Both the position numbers and the translations under genes were made by a program. From RGIG8767 sp964531805 (lineage in GTDB: Bacteria > Bacillota > Clostridia > Lachnospirales > Lachnospiraceae), in the NCBI GenBank assembly GCA_964531805.1, contig CAZHGE010000001.1, positions 37,766-101,765 on the forward strand: 64,000 bases of DNA, read 5' to 3'. Below are positions 9,091-18,852 of this stretch, piece after piece (positions within the stretch are counted from its first letter, which is position 1; the number at the start of each line of letters is the position of its first letter). A model generated the notes under the pieces. It did not search any database. It was not told the DNA's origin and was given only the letters and a program-made list of their open reading frames with translations.

Positions 9091-11034
9091 CTAAATAATT
9101 CTTTTGAATTTCTTTTCTAATTCATATTTTGTCATGGAAATAATCGTTGGTCTTCCATGAGGACAATGATAAGGATTTTCCAATGTCATTAATTCCTTAA
9201 TCAATTCCTTAACTTCATCCCGGCTTAAGCGGTTATTTCCTTTCACTGCCGCTTTGCAGGACATGGAAGCAATCTTTTCATAAACCAATTCCTGTTTTCC
9301 TTTTGGAACATCACTGCATAATTCGTCCAAAAGTGATAAAAACATATCTCTCTCGTTTTGACCATACAAGTCAAGGGGAACTGTTCGGATTGCCATCTCA
9401 TTGCTTCCAAAATCTTCTAATGTAAAGCCCAATTCTTCAAAATACTGCAAGTATTCTTCCAGTATTGTTTTTTCTTTGGATGATATGGAAATAATAACTG
9501 GTGGATTCAGTGTTTGTGTTTCAATCGTCTTTTCTTTGAAATGTTTTACCAAGCGTTCATATTTTACTTTTTCATGAGCAGCATGCTGATCCATAATCAA
9601 CAGTTTTTCGCCATAAGCAAATAACCAATAGGTATCAAATAACTGTCCTAAAATTTCATATTCTGATTCCGCTTCCTTGGATAAGAACGGAGTTTCAAAT
9701 AAAGACATCTGTTCCGGGGCTTTGGCATATACAACCTGCCCTGCCTTAATCACATTAGTAGAATTTTTATTGCTAATATAAGGATCTTCTTTTGGTATTC
9801 CAATAATGGACGGCAGAATCCCCGATTCACGCAATGCCAGAGACTGATTTAAAACAGATGTTTCGGAATCATCCTGACAAGGTGCTGTTTGATAAGGAGC
9901 GGCTTCTTCTGCCAAAAAAACCGTATTTGCCGACTGGTTTACGGTATTTACCATACGAACAGATTCAAATGGTTCTGGCCCCTTTGGTGCTGCAGGTATT
10001 GCCGTTTCTTTTTTCTCATCAGATAAAGACACCTGTGGAATCAGTTCCTGCATTTTTAAAACAGTACTAATTGTACTGGATATATAATCATAAAAATATT
10101 CATTATTTGAGAAACGAACATCCATTTTTGTAGGATGCACATTAACATCTACCATTTCTGGTGAAACATCAATGTTTAAAATAAAAAATGGGAATTTATG
10201 CTGCATCATATAGGCGGCATAACCATCTTCTACAGCTTTAGAAATCAGACTGCTTTTAATATATCTTCCATTTACAAAATAATTTTCAAAATTACGGTTA
10301 GCACGACAGAGTGTTGGTTTGCCCAGCACACCATATATGGAAATGTCTTTTCCTTTCTGATTTACAGGAATAATTTCTTTTGCGATTTCCCTGCCATAGA
10401 TCCGGTAAACCAGTTCTTTTAGATCTCCATTGCCGGAAGTATGGAATTTCATCTGACCATTCTGGATAAACTGAAATGAAACATCCGGCTTGGATAACGC
10501 CATGCGTTCACAGAGTTCGTTGATATAACTGCCTTCTGTTGTAGGACTTTTTAAAAATTTTTTACGGACAGGTGTATTAAAAAAGAGATTTTTCACAATG
10601 ATTGTAGTCCCTTGGGGAACACCCACATCCTGAATGTCTTTTTCTACGGCTCCCTCAATCACATAGCGCGTTCCGGTAAGATCCTCTTCTGTTTTTGTGA
10701 TAAGTTCGACCTGGGATACCGCTGCAATACTGGAAAGTGCTTCTCCTCTAAATCCAAGAGTTCCAATAGCAGTCAATTCAGATGCATCGCGGAGTTTACT
10801 GGTAGCATGGCGGTAAAACGCATTTTTAATCTGGCTTTTTTCGATTCCTTCACCGTTATCTGTAACACGGATAAAAGAAATGCCGCCTTCTTTGATTTCT
10901 ACCGTTACAGCACTGGCACCAGCATCAATGGCATTTTCTACGAGTTCTTTCACAACGCTGGATGGGCGCTCAACAACTTCGCCGGCTGCAATCTTATCAA
11001 TTGTTTCTTCGCTCAGTATCTGTATTTTTGCCAT
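9091..11034 (-). CDS. mutL: DNA mismatch repair protein MutL, endonuclease type
   Basis: 647 residues. The GHKL ATPase N-terminus shows LVENAIDAGA, DNGEGI and GTLGFRGEALSSIAAV. A variable Ser/Pro-rich linker (about 330-445) follows. The C-terminal dimerisation domain contains DQHAAHEKVKYE (about 479-490), fitting the DQHA(X)2E(X)4E endonuclease motif, plus SCKAAVKGNNRLS and CPHGRP, the other metal-site motifs. So this MutL should nick DNA itself, as in organisms lacking MutH. The ATG has AAGGAGG at ideal spacing. A palindromic element of about 160 bp separates it from mutS. Confidence 0.97.
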   Translation of the reverse strand: MAKIQILSEETIDKIAAGEVVERPSSVVKELVENAIDAGASAVTVEIKEGGISFIRVTDNGEGIEKSQIKNAFYRHATSKLRDASELTAIGTLGFRGEALSSIAAVSQVELITKTEEDLTGTRYVIEGAVEKDIQDVGVPQGTTIIVKNLFFNTPVRKKFLKSPTTEGSYINELCERMALSKPDVSFQFIQNGQMKFHTSGNGDLKELVYRIYGREIAKEIIPVNQKGKDISIYGVLGKPTLCRANRNFENYFVNGRYIKSSLISKAVEDGYAAYMMQHKFPFFILNIDVSPEMVDVNVHPTKMDVRFSNNEYFYDYISSTISTVLKMQELIPQVSLSDEKKETAIPAAPKGPEPFESVRMVNTVNQSANTVFLAEEAAPYQTAPCQDDSETSVLNQSLALRESGILPSIIGIPKEDPYISNKNSTNVIKAGQVVYAKAPEQMSLFETPFLSKEAESEYEILGQLFDTYWLFAYGEKLLIMDQHAAHEKVKYERLVKHFKEKTIETQTLNPPVIISISSKEKTILEEYLQYFEELGFTLEDFGSNEMAIRTVPLDLYGQNERDMFLSLLDELCSDVPKGKQELVYEKIASMSCKAAVKGNNRLSRDEVKELIKELMTLENPYHCPHGRPTIISMTKYELEKKFKRII

Positions 11035-11058
11035 GTGGACCTCCTTATTTGATTGATA

Positions 11059-11220
11059 GAGATATCTGGTGGCGGGGATTTTGCATCCAATGCAGGCACG
11101 CTTGCGCTGCTTTCAGCTCGCAACGGTACATAAGACACCAAAATACGGTGTCTAAGTACCGGCGGCTTCAAAGCACCTGCGGTTGGATTGCAAAATCCTC
11201 CGCCTCAAATAGATATTCTC
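11059..11220. repeat. Long imperfect palindrome (MITE/REP-like element) between mutS and mutL
   Basis: The outer arms pair over about 35 bases: GGCGGGGATTTTGC at 11071-11084 matches the reverse complement of the GCAAAATCCTCCGCC stretch near 11190-11204, and GAGATATCT/AGATATTCTC flank these. At its centre is a strong nested hairpin, AAGACACC (near 11132) with GGTGTCT (near 11145), enclosed by GTAC and GTAC. No convincing reading frame is present. Size, terminal inverted repeats and intergenic position suggest a small non-autonomous mobile or palindromic repeat. Transcribed in the mutS-mutL message it would fold into a long stem. Confidence 0.7.
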
Positions 11221-11277
11221 TCGTCCTAAAATAGTAGTTACATCAAAATATTCCGATTCAAAATAGTGTAATTATAT

Positions 11278-13935
11278 CTACTCACTCTTCCAACGATTGT
11301 TTAGTTTATTCTGTAATCGATACAAAGTATTAAGTGCATCAAGTGGTGTTAAAGTGCTGATCTCGATGTTTTTCAACTCTTCAATTACATCTTCATCCTT
11401 GACAGTGTCAAACAGCGACAGCTGGTTGAGTTCTAATTCGTCTGGAACTTCGGTTTTGTTCTTCGTATCACTCTTTTGTGGGACGGAGATATTTTGAACG
11501 CGTTCAAGGATATCTTTGTCTAATAGTTCGAGTAAGATTTCTTTGGCGCGATCAATCACAATTTCGGGTACACCGGCAAGTTTCGCTACCTGAATACCAT
11601 AACTGCGGTCTGCGCCGCCTTTGATAATCTTACGAAGGAATACAATATCATCTCCTTTTTCTTTGACTGCAATACAGTAGTTGTTGACATTGTTTATTTT
11701 TCCTTCTAACTCTGTCAATTCGTGATAATGGGTGGCAAAAAGGGTTTTTGCTCCTAAAATCTTGGTATTGGAAATAAATTCAATTACCGACCAGGCAATA
11801 CTTAACCCATCAAAGGTTGAAGTACCACGGCCAATCTCATCCAATATTAATAAACTGTTTGATGTGGCATTACGAAGAATATTTGCTACTTCGTTCATTT
11901 CTACCATAAAAGTACTTTGTCCACTGGCAAGGTCATCCGATGCACCGACTCTTGTAAAAATGCGGTCTACGATACCAATACTTGCCTTGGCCGCAGGAAC
12001 AAATGAACCAATCTGTGCCATTAAGACGATAAGAGCACTCTGTCTCATGTATGTAGATTTACCTGCCATATTTGGACCTGTAATAACAGAAATACAGTTT
12101 TTACCATTATCCAGATACGTGTCATTCGGAATGAACATATCATGCTCAATCACTTTTTCCACTACAGGATGTCTGCCGTCTTTAATCTGAATGGTACCTT
12201 TTTCATTTAGAGCAGGTCTTACATAATGGTTTTGCTCTGCCACCAGAGAAAGGGAGGCAAATACATCCAGTCTTGCGATCTCGTGAGCTGTTTTTTGGAT
12301 GCGTTCTAACTGGCTTGCAATATGCTCGCGGATCTCGCAGAATTTATCATATTCTAATGTATATAATTTATCTTCTGCGTTTAAAATAGTATCTTCTAAT
12401 TCCTTTAATCGTGGTGTTGTATAGCGTTCCGCATTGGTTAATGTCTGTTTACGGATATAATCCTCCGGAACCATGTCTTTAAAAGAATTTGTTACTTCAA
12501 AATAATATCCAAATACTTTGTTATATTTAATACGCAGGTTTTTGATGCCGGTACGTTCCTTATCTTCTGTTTCTAACTGCGCCAGCCATGTTTTGCCTTC
12601 TGTTTTGGCTTTGCGAAGCATATCAATATCCGGATCATAACCATCTTTGATAATGCCGCCTTCTTTTAACTGTAATGGTGGTTCTTCCGTAATAGCTTCA
12701 TCAATCAAAGTACAAATATCTTCTAATCCATCGATGGTTTCAGATATATGACGCAATGCTTCTGCATTCATCCCTCCTGTTACAGTCTTAATCGGAGGCA
12801 TCATTTTCAGGGATTCCGCAAGAGCAATCATATCTCTTGGGTTAACTGTATGGAAACTGATTTTACCAATTAAACGTTCTAAATCATATACCGGATTTAA
12901 ATATTCACGGATTTCATCACGCTCACATGGATTTTTGCAAAAATCATCAATAGCATCCAAACGGCGGATTATCTTTTCTTTATCAATGAGAGGTTGTTCA
13001 ATATATTTTCGTAAAAGTCTGCCGCCCATTGCGGTCTTTGTTTTATCTAAAACACCAAGCAGGGAGCCTTTTTTCTGCTTATCTCTAAGTGTTTCGCATA
13101 ATTCCAAATTCCGTCTTGTAGCACTGTCAAGGAGCATGTATTTATTTGTCAAATACGGATAAATATGAGTTAAATGGCTCAGGGAATTTTTCTGTGTATC
13201 ATACAGATACTGCATGAGTGCACCTGCAGCCACTGTTCCAATCGGGAATTCCTCAATTCCAATTCCCTGTAAAGAAAGTACATGAAAATGCTTAAGCAAT
13301 ACCTTCTTGCACTGGTCCTCATCAAAGAAATGAGGATCCAATGGAAAAATACAAATTCCTAAACGATTTTTCAATTCTTCAATCTGTACTCCGCTTACTA
13401 AAAAAGCATCATTGCAGATGATTTCTGCAGGATTGTATTTTACAATCTCATCTAATAACTGATTCTTATCCGCTACTTCTGTCAGATAATAATCACCAGT
13501 TGTGATATCCACAATAGAAATACCAATCACTTCATCAAAATAAGCAATACACATCAGATAATTGTTTTTATTATCTTCAAATGCCTGAGTATTTTGATTT
13601 GTACCCGGGGTAACAATGCGGGTGACTTCTCTTTTAACAAGTCCTTTTGTTAGTTTAGGATCTTCTACCTGTTCACAGATAGCAACTTTATAACCTTTGG
13701 AGATTAATTTATTCAAATACCCTTCCACGGAATGATAGGGAACGCCACACATAGGGGCACGTTCTTCCAAACCGCAGCTTTTACCGGTTAAAGTTATTTC
13801 CAGTTCTTTGGATACCACAATGGCATCTTCAAAAAACATTTCATAGAAATCTCCTAAACGGTAAAATAAGATACAATCCTTATACTGTTCTTTTGTTGCA
13901 ATATATTGCTGCATCATGGGTGTCATTTCTGCCAT
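11278..13935 (-). CDS. mutS: DNA mismatch repair protein MutS
   Basis: 885 residues, full length for MutS1. The N-terminal mismatch-binding domain has the Phe-x-Glu motif in FYEMFFEDA (near residue 31), which stacks on the mispaired base. The C-terminal ABC ATPase has Walker A GPNMAGKST (near 618), the signature-type stretch SGQSTFMVEM, Walker B LLILDEIGRGTSTFDG and ATHYHEL. The C-terminal tail (LSLFDTVKDEDV) resembles the beta-clamp-contact and tetramerisation region. It follows miaB by 23 bases; the downstream neighbour is mutL across a palindromic element. Confidence 0.97.
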   Translation of the reverse strand: MAEMTPMMQQYIATKEQYKDCILFYRLGDFYEMFFEDAIVVSKELEITLTGKSCGLEERAPMCGVPYHSVEGYLNKLISKGYKVAICEQVEDPKLTKGLVKREVTRIVTPGTNQNTQAFEDNKNNYLMCIAYFDEVIGISIVDITTGDYYLTEVADKNQLLDEIVKYNPAEIICNDAFLVSGVQIEELKNRLGICIFPLDPHFFDEDQCKKVLLKHFHVLSLQGIGIEEFPIGTVAAGALMQYLYDTQKNSLSHLTHIYPYLTNKYMLLDSATRRNLELCETLRDKQKKGSLLGVLDKTKTAMGGRLLRKYIEQPLIDKEKIIRRLDAIDDFCKNPCERDEIREYLNPVYDLERLIGKISFHTVNPRDMIALAESLKMMPPIKTVTGGMNAEALRHISETIDGLEDICTLIDEAITEEPPLQLKEGGIIKDGYDPDIDMLRKAKTEGKTWLAQLETEDKERTGIKNLRIKYNKVFGYYFEVTNSFKDMVPEDYIRKQTLTNAERYTTPRLKELEDTILNAEDKLYTLEYDKFCEIREHIASQLERIQKTAHEIARLDVFASLSLVAEQNHYVRPALNEKGTIQIKDGRHPVVEKVIEHDMFIPNDTYLDNGKNCISVITGPNMAGKSTYMRQSALIVLMAQIGSFVPAAKASIGIVDRIFTRVGASDDLASGQSTFMVEMNEVANILRNATSNSLLILDEIGRGTSTFDGLSIAWSVIEFISNTKILGAKTLFATHYHELTELEGKINNVNNYCIAVKEKGDDIVFLRKIIKGGADRSYGIQVAKLAGVPEIVIDRAKEILLELLDKDILERVQNISVPQKSDTKNKTEVPDELELNQLSLFDTVKDEDVIEELKNIEISTLTPLDALNTLYRLQNKLNNRWKSE

Positions 13936-13958
13936 GACTTAATCCTCTTTCCTTGTAA

Positions 13959-15392
13959 TTAAACAGGCTCTCCAAAATAATAAAAGCCTTTTGCTTCTGT
14001 TAATCTTACAGTTACAATCTGCCCGATTAAAGAAGCATCTCCTTTGAAATGCACAAGTGCATTATTGGATAATCTGCCAGTAACCAGACTGGTATCATGC
14101 TCATTTTGTTCTTCTACTAAAACTGTATGAATTTGTCCTGTTAATGTTCCAGCCTGAGCAGCAGCTGTCTGCTGAACGGCTTCCAGTACACGGTTAAACT
14201 GTGCCTGTGCTTCTTCTTCCGGTACTTGGTTATCCATGGTTGCGGCCGGTGTTCCGGTACGTTTCGAATAGATAAACGTAAATGCATTATTATACTGAGC
14301 TTTGCGTACCACATCAATGGTCTCATCCACGTCTTCTTTTGTTTCACCTGGAAAACCAACGATAATATCCGTTGTCAATGCCAAATCAGGAATCTCACTG
14401 CGCAGTTTTTCAACCAATGCAAGGTAGGATTCTTTTGTGTAACGGCGGTTCATTTTTTCTAATATTCTGGTCGAACCAGACTGTAATGGTAAATGTAAAT
14501 GACGGCAGATCTTTTTGGAGTTTTTCATTACCTCAATCAATTCATCTGATAAATCCTTTGGATGGGATGTCATAAAACGGATTCGTTCAATGCCGTCAAT
14601 TTTTTCTACTTCCTGTAATAGTGCTGCAAAGGAAACTGGATTTTCTAAGTTCTTGCCATAGGAATTTACATTCTGGCCAAGAAGCATAACTTCCTTTACG
14701 CCATCCGCTGCCAGTGCTCTGATCTCATTTAAAATTTCCGCCACCTCACGGCTTCTTTCCCGTCCTCTTACATAGGGAACAATGCAGTAACTACAGAAAT
14801 TATTACATCCAAACATGATATTAACACCGGATTTGAATTTATATTTTCGGTCCGTCGGAAGGGATTCCACAATCTTATCCGTACTTTCCCATATATCTAC
14901 AATCATTTCGCCGCTTTTATTGGTCAGCGTGCGGTATAATAATTCTGCAAAACAGAAAATATTATGTGTTCCAAAAACAAGATCTACCTGACGATAGCTT
15001 TTCTTTAACTTCTCAATGACAGTTGGCTCCTGCATCATACATCCGCATAAAGCAATTTTCATTGCTGGATTTTTCTTTTTATAGTGCTGCAACTGACCCA
15101 AACGGCCATATACACGCTGGTTAGCATTATCGCGTACCGTACAGGTGTTATAGATGACAAAATCAGCATCTTCTGACTCTACAATCTCATACCCTGCTTC
15201 TTCTAAAATACCAACCAGTTTTTCGCTGTCTTTGGCATTCATCTGACAACCAAAGGTGGTTACACAACAAGTAGGCTTTTTGCCTTTTTCTTCTATCTGC
15301 GCTGCAATTAATTCTTTTAATTTATTTAAATATTCCTGCTGTCTTCTGCCTTCTTCTTCGTTGACAGCTTTTGGTGCATTTTTAAATTCCAT
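13959..15392 (-). CDS. miaB: tRNA-2-methylthio-N6-dimethylallyladenosine synthase MiaB
   Basis: Radical-SAM methylthiotransferase that converts i6A37 to ms2i6A37 in tRNA. 477 residues in three parts: an N-terminal UPF0004 domain with CCVTTFGCQMNAKDSEK, YNTCTVRDNA and ALCGCMMQ, giving the Cys ligands of the auxiliary 4Fe-4S cluster; the radical-SAM core with CNNFCSYC (CxxxCxxC) and PYVRGRERSR; and a C-terminal TRAM domain (about 410-475). It precedes mutS by 23 bases and acts on the product of MiaA encoded in the same cluster. Confidence 0.97.
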   Translation of the reverse strand: MEFKNAPKAVNEEEGRRQQEYLNKLKELIAAQIEEKGKKPTCCVTTFGCQMNAKDSEKLVGILEEAGYEIVESEDADFVIYNTCTVRDNANQRVYGRLGQLQHYKKKNPAMKIALCGCMMQEPTVIEKLKKSYRQVDLVFGTHNIFCFAELLYRTLTNKSGEMIVDIWESTDKIVESLPTDRKYKFKSGVNIMFGCNNFCSYCIVPYVRGRERSREVAEILNEIRALAADGVKEVMLLGQNVNSYGKNLENPVSFAALLQEVEKIDGIERIRFMTSHPKDLSDELIEVMKNSKKICRHLHLPLQSGSTRILEKMNRRYTKESYLALVEKLRSEIPDLALTTDIIVGFPGETKEDVDETIDVVRKAQYNNAFTFIYSKRTGTPAATMDNQVPEEEAQAQFNRVLEAVQQTAAAQAGTLTGQIHTVLVEEQNEHDTSLVTGRLSNNALVHFKGDASLIGQIVTVRLTEAKGFYYFGEPV

Positions 15393-15409
15393 TTATTTCC
15401 TCATTTCAT

Positions 15410-16021
15410 TTATATAAAATAATGTTTACACTCATTTGCTTTTATAATGTGTCGTATTTTTTCTTCTGTTACAATTGTCGTTACCGGAATATCATGCTCA
15501 TCTGCTGGAATCGTTTCTACCATCTGCATTTCATAACAAAGAGCAATTCTTTCTTTGCATGTAATCCGCATCAGATAACGGTCGTAATAACCCTTTCCAT
15601 ATCCTATACGGGCACCCGTTTCACTGAATGCTGCCCCCGGAAGAAACATTACAGTATGCGCCGTGTTTTCTTCCCAAATCTTTTTTGTAAAAATACCAGC
15701 GCAATTTACAGAAGGTTCCGGGATTCCTTTATATCCTTCCGCTAAATCTGCAAGGCTTTTGATATGGTAAAACTCCATCTCCTCACCAGCTACCTTTGGA
15801 AGATATATTTGTTTTTCCATTTTAAACAGTTCTTCCATTAATTCCCCAGTCATGACTTCGCTTTTATAACTTGCATAGCATAGGATATATCTGGCAGTCT
15901 GTATTTGTGAAAGGGATAATACATTCTGCATAATATCCATACTTTTTTTTGCACATTCGTCAAGAGGCATGGCATTGCGAAGGCTTAAAATCTGTTTCCT
16001 AATGGAGTTTTTTGTTTCCAT
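15410..16021 (-). CDS. 5-formyltetrahydrofolate cyclo-ligase
   Basis: Converts 5-formyl-THF to 5,10-methenyl-THF using ATP, feeding one-carbon metabolism. 203 residues from ATG 16021, chosen because GGAG lies six bases upstream; a longer in-frame version from 16057 would overlap the preceding gene further. Family motifs include IRKQILSLRNAM near the start, the substrate loop around MLPGAAFSETGARIGYGKGYYDRYL (seen as PGAAFSETGARIGYGKGYYD), and IALCYEMQMVETIPADEHD. It overlaps the DUF896 gene end by 23 bases and precedes miaB by 17. Confidence 0.93.
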   Translation of the reverse strand: METKNSIRKQILSLRNAMPLDECAKKSMDIMQNVLSLSQIQTARYILCYASYKSEVMTGELMEELFKMEKQIYLPKVAGEEMEFYHIKSLADLAEGYKGIPEPSVNCAGIFTKKIWEENTAHTVMFLPGAAFSETGARIGYGKGYYDRYLMRITCKERIALCYEMQMVETIPADEHDIPVTTIVTEEKIRHIIKANECKHYFI

Positions 16022-16247
16022 ATTTTTCTCCAAGGTTAGTAACCGAACCATCTTCATTCTGAATATCGATATTATTCAACTGTCCGCGTAAATTACGTCT
16101 TACATTTAAAATATATTTTTGCCGCAGTTCTTTCTGTTCTTCTTTTTCTTCTTCTGTTAAACCTTCATTTTGAGATTTGTGATACAGGGCATTGATTCTG
16201 TCAATGGTTTCCTGCATGTTCATATCCTGAATATTCTTATTAGACAT
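15999..16247 (-). CDS. DUF896 family protein (YnzC-like)
   Basis: 82-residue, highly charged, helical protein. The core (ETIDRINALYHKSQNEGLTE, then EEKEEQKELRQKYI and RRNLRGQLNNIDI) is the hallmark of DUF896, whose Bacillus member YnzC is encoded next to the SOS cell-division inhibitor YneA and forms a small helical hairpin. Its biochemical role is unknown. It lies 14 bases downstream of proB and overlaps the next gene. Confidence 0.88.
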   Translation of the reverse strand: MSNKNIQDMNMQETIDRINALYHKSQNEGLTEEEKEEQKELRQKYILNVRRNLRGQLNNIDIQNEDGSVTNLGEKYGNKKLH

Positions 16248-16261
16248 AAAATAAACTCCTT

Positions 16262-17143
16262 TTAGGAATGCATATTTTGGATAAAATCAATAACATCAAA
16301 GGACTCATCCTTATTTGCTTTGAACCAGGTTCCCAGATTGCGCCCGTCCATAAGTCTATGGATAATACGGATATCACTGCTGTTTGCAATAATCATATCT
16401 GCACCACAACTGGTTGAAATCTTAGCTGCATTCATTTTAGTATTCATACCACCAGTGCCTACATTGCTTCCTGTACTGGCTTTTCCCATATTCATGTATT
16501 CATCTGTAAGCACATCGACTTCTTCAATGAATTTGGCATCTTTATTTACACGAGGATCATCCGAATATAAACCATCGATGTCGGATAAAAGAATCAGGAG
16601 ATCAGCATTTACCAAAGAAGCCACAATGGCTGATAAAGTATCATTATCACCGATCAAAATATCATCTTCTCCAACACGAATCTCATATGTGGAAACGGTA
16701 TCGTTTTCATTTACAATCGGAATAACGCCTAAATTTAAAAGTTCGGTAAAAGTGTTGTAGGCATTTTCTCTGTTTACATCATCTACAATTGTATTTTTAG
16801 TCATCAGAATCTGAGCGGCAATCTGATTGTATTCTGCAAAGATTTTCTGATAGGTCATCATGAGTCTCGCCTGTCCAATAGCAGCACATGCTTGTTTAAA
16901 GCCCATATGTTTACCGTTTTTGCTCTGGGCATGGGCTCCAACAGCTTTTTTACCCACCGCGATGGCACCACTGCTGACTAAGATGACATCCTTACCCTGA
17001 TTACGGATATTACATAATTCCCTGCATAAAACATCCAGTTTGGTATAGTCTAAGTCACCGGTTTCTTTATGCTGTAAAGAAGAGGAACCGATCTTAATAA
17101 CGATTCTCTGTTTGTCTTTGATTCCTTCACGTAATTTTTCCAC
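16262..17143 (-). CDS. proB: Glutamate 5-kinase, short form without PUA domain
   Basis: Phosphorylates glutamate to gamma-glutamyl phosphate, the first proline-biosynthesis step. The amino-acid-kinase fold shows VIKIGSSSLQ, VILVSSGAIAVGKK, NENDTVST, FGDND-type IGDNDTLSAIVA and GSNVGTGGMNTKMNAAKIS. I chose the GTG at 17143, preceded by GGAGG with a 5-base gap; a GTG at 17155 would add four residues. At 293 residues it has the kinase domain but no C-terminal PUA domain. proA is not next to it in this window, although proB usually pairs with proA. Confidence 0.93.
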   Translation of the reverse strand: MEKLREGIKDKQRIVIKIGSSSLQHKETGDLDYTKLDVLCRELCNIRNQGKDVILVSSGAIAVGKKAVGAHAQSKNGKHMGFKQACAAIGQARLMMTYQKIFAEYNQIAAQILMTKNTIVDDVNRENAYNTFTELLNLGVIPIVNENDTVSTYEIRVGEDDILIGDNDTLSAIVASLVNADLLILLSDIDGLYSDDPRVNKDAKFIEEVDVLTDEYMNMGKASTGSNVGTGGMNTKMNAAKISTSCGADMIIANSSDIRIIHRLMDGRNLGTWFKANKDESFDVIDFIQNMHS

Positions 17144-17182
17144 AATAGCCTCCACAAAATGTATTCATAACGCTTTATTATA

Positions 17183-18838
17183 CTATATACAGTATTTTTT
17201 CGCAATTGCTTCTGCAATGGCAAGTCCATCCATTGCAGCTGATGTAATCCCTCCGGCATAACCAGCACCTTCCCCACAAGGATAAAGACCTTTAATTGCA
17301 GATTCACAAGCATTGTCACGGGTAATTCGAACCGGAGAAGAGGTACGGCTTTCGATGCCGGCTAATATACAAAAATCATCATCAAAGCCCGGTATTACCC
17401 TTCCAAATCTTGTCATGCCTTCTATAAAAGCGGTATGAATGGAAGTAGAAAATAATGAACGCAGGTCGCTAAAGGCATATCCGCCTTTGATACAAGGTTC
17501 AAATGGCTTATGAATGAATTCTTGTTTTCCACTTATACCGGTAAAATCATGGTAATACTGGACTGGAATACTACCTTTTCCCAACCGAAATGCTTTTTCT
17601 TCTAATTCTCTTTGGAATTGTACACCCGCTAAAGGATGGTCACTTCCAAAATCCTCTTTTGTCACGGATACAATAATGGCACTATTAGCCACACCACTGT
17701 TTCGACCACTATAACTCATACCATTTACAGCGAGTCTGCCCTCTTCACTGGAGGCATTTACGACATAGCCCCCAGGGCACATACAGAATGAATAAACACC
17801 TCTATTGACTGATGTCTTGTCAGCTAGTTTATAAGCTGCTGTCGGAAGCTTATGATCCATGTTATTTCTTCCATACTGAGAATAATCAACTAATGATTGA
17901 GGATGCTGCACACGCATTCCCACCGCAAAATCTTTTGCTTCCATAGGAACATGATGTCTATACAAGATTTCAAAAGTATCTCTGGCACTATGGCCGATAG
18001 CCAGAATCACGCTTTCTACCGGGATTTTCTCAGTATTATTTATGACTAGTCCGGTCAAAGCGTTGCTCTGAATGATAAAATCAGTAACCGTACTTTCATA
18101 ATGTATCTCAGCGCCCCATGCAAGCATTTTATCACGCATATTGGCAACGGTTCTTGATAATACATCGGTTCCAATATGAGGCTTGCTGTCATATAAAATA
18201 TGTTCCGGGGCTCCATTTTCTACAAAAATACGAAGCACTTCTTTATTTCTGCCGGTTTTATCTTTAATCAATGTATTTAATTTGCCATCTGAGAAGGTCC
18301 CAGCACCGCCTTCTCCAAACTGTACATTAGAATGGAGAAATAGTTTACCAGTTCTCCAGAATTCTTCCACATCCTGAGTACGCTCTTCCACCCTTTTACC
18401 ACGTTCATAGATAATAGGACGATATCCTGCTTTTGCTAATATGTATCCTGCAAAAAGTCCGGCAGGCCCCATTCCGATAATAACGGGCGGCTGTTTCATC
18501 TTCTGTGTGCCGCTTATGGCAAATTCATAAGACTGTTCTTTATAAGGAATCATATCCGATGTCTTGTGTTTTTTAAGCAGTTTTTCAGCCAAAGAAGCAT
18601 TTTTAAATTTGCAGCATACGGAATACACCCAGAATAACTGTGGTTTTTTCCTGGCATCCAAAGATTTTTTCAATATTTGGAGTTCTATTATATTATCTGG
18701 CGAAAGTCGAAACTGTTTACAGATTTTTTTCTTAATACATGCCAGTTCACTTACTATTTCCTGTTTGTTTTTTACGCAGCCATCTTTTACAGACGTAATT
18801 TCTTCCACAGGAATTTTAATTTGATTAATCTGAAGCAT
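17183..18838 (-). CDS. FAD-dependent dehydrogenase-like protein (COG2509 type)
   Basis: 551 residues. A roughly 100-residue N-terminal domain precedes a Rossmann FAD-binding motif, PPVIIGMGPAGLFAGYILAKAG (read as IGMGPAGLFAGYILA), followed by an ERGKRVEERTQDVEEFW stretch and QFGEGGAGTFSDGKLNT, which are characteristic of this uncharacterised flavoprotein family. The C-terminus has YPCGEGAGYAGGITSAAMDG, the second FAD contact. The reaction is not known. It lies 14 bases downstream of a second FAD protein of a different family and is followed by proB. Confidence 0.88.
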   Translation of the reverse strand: MLQINQIKIPVEEITSVKDGCVKNKQEIVSELACIKKKICKQFRLSPDNIIELQILKKSLDARKKPQLFWVYSVCCKFKNASLAEKLLKKHKTSDMIPYKEQSYEFAISGTQKMKQPPVIIGMGPAGLFAGYILAKAGYRPIIYERGKRVEERTQDVEEFWRTGKLFLHSNVQFGEGGAGTFSDGKLNTLIKDKTGRNKEVLRIFVENGAPEHILYDSKPHIGTDVLSRTVANMRDKMLAWGAEIHYESTVTDFIIQSNALTGLVINNTEKIPVESVILAIGHSARDTFEILYRHHVPMEAKDFAVGMRVQHPQSLVDYSQYGRNNMDHKLPTAAYKLADKTSVNRGVYSFCMCPGGYVVNASSEEGRLAVNGMSYSGRNSGVANSAIIVSVTKEDFGSDHPLAGVQFQRELEEKAFRLGKGSIPVQYYHDFTGISGKQEFIHKPFEPCIKGGYAFSDLRSLFSTSIHTAFIEGMTRFGRVIPGFDDDFCILAGIESRTSSPVRITRDNACESAIKGLYPCGEGAGYAGGITSAAMDGLAIAEAIAKKYCI

Positions 18839-18852
18839 TTATGATGCCCTTT

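Noticed and set aside
11732..12190. 152-codon plus-strand open frame inside mutS
   Set aside because: It lies antisense to the conserved ATPase domain of mutS and shows no family motif or ribosome site.
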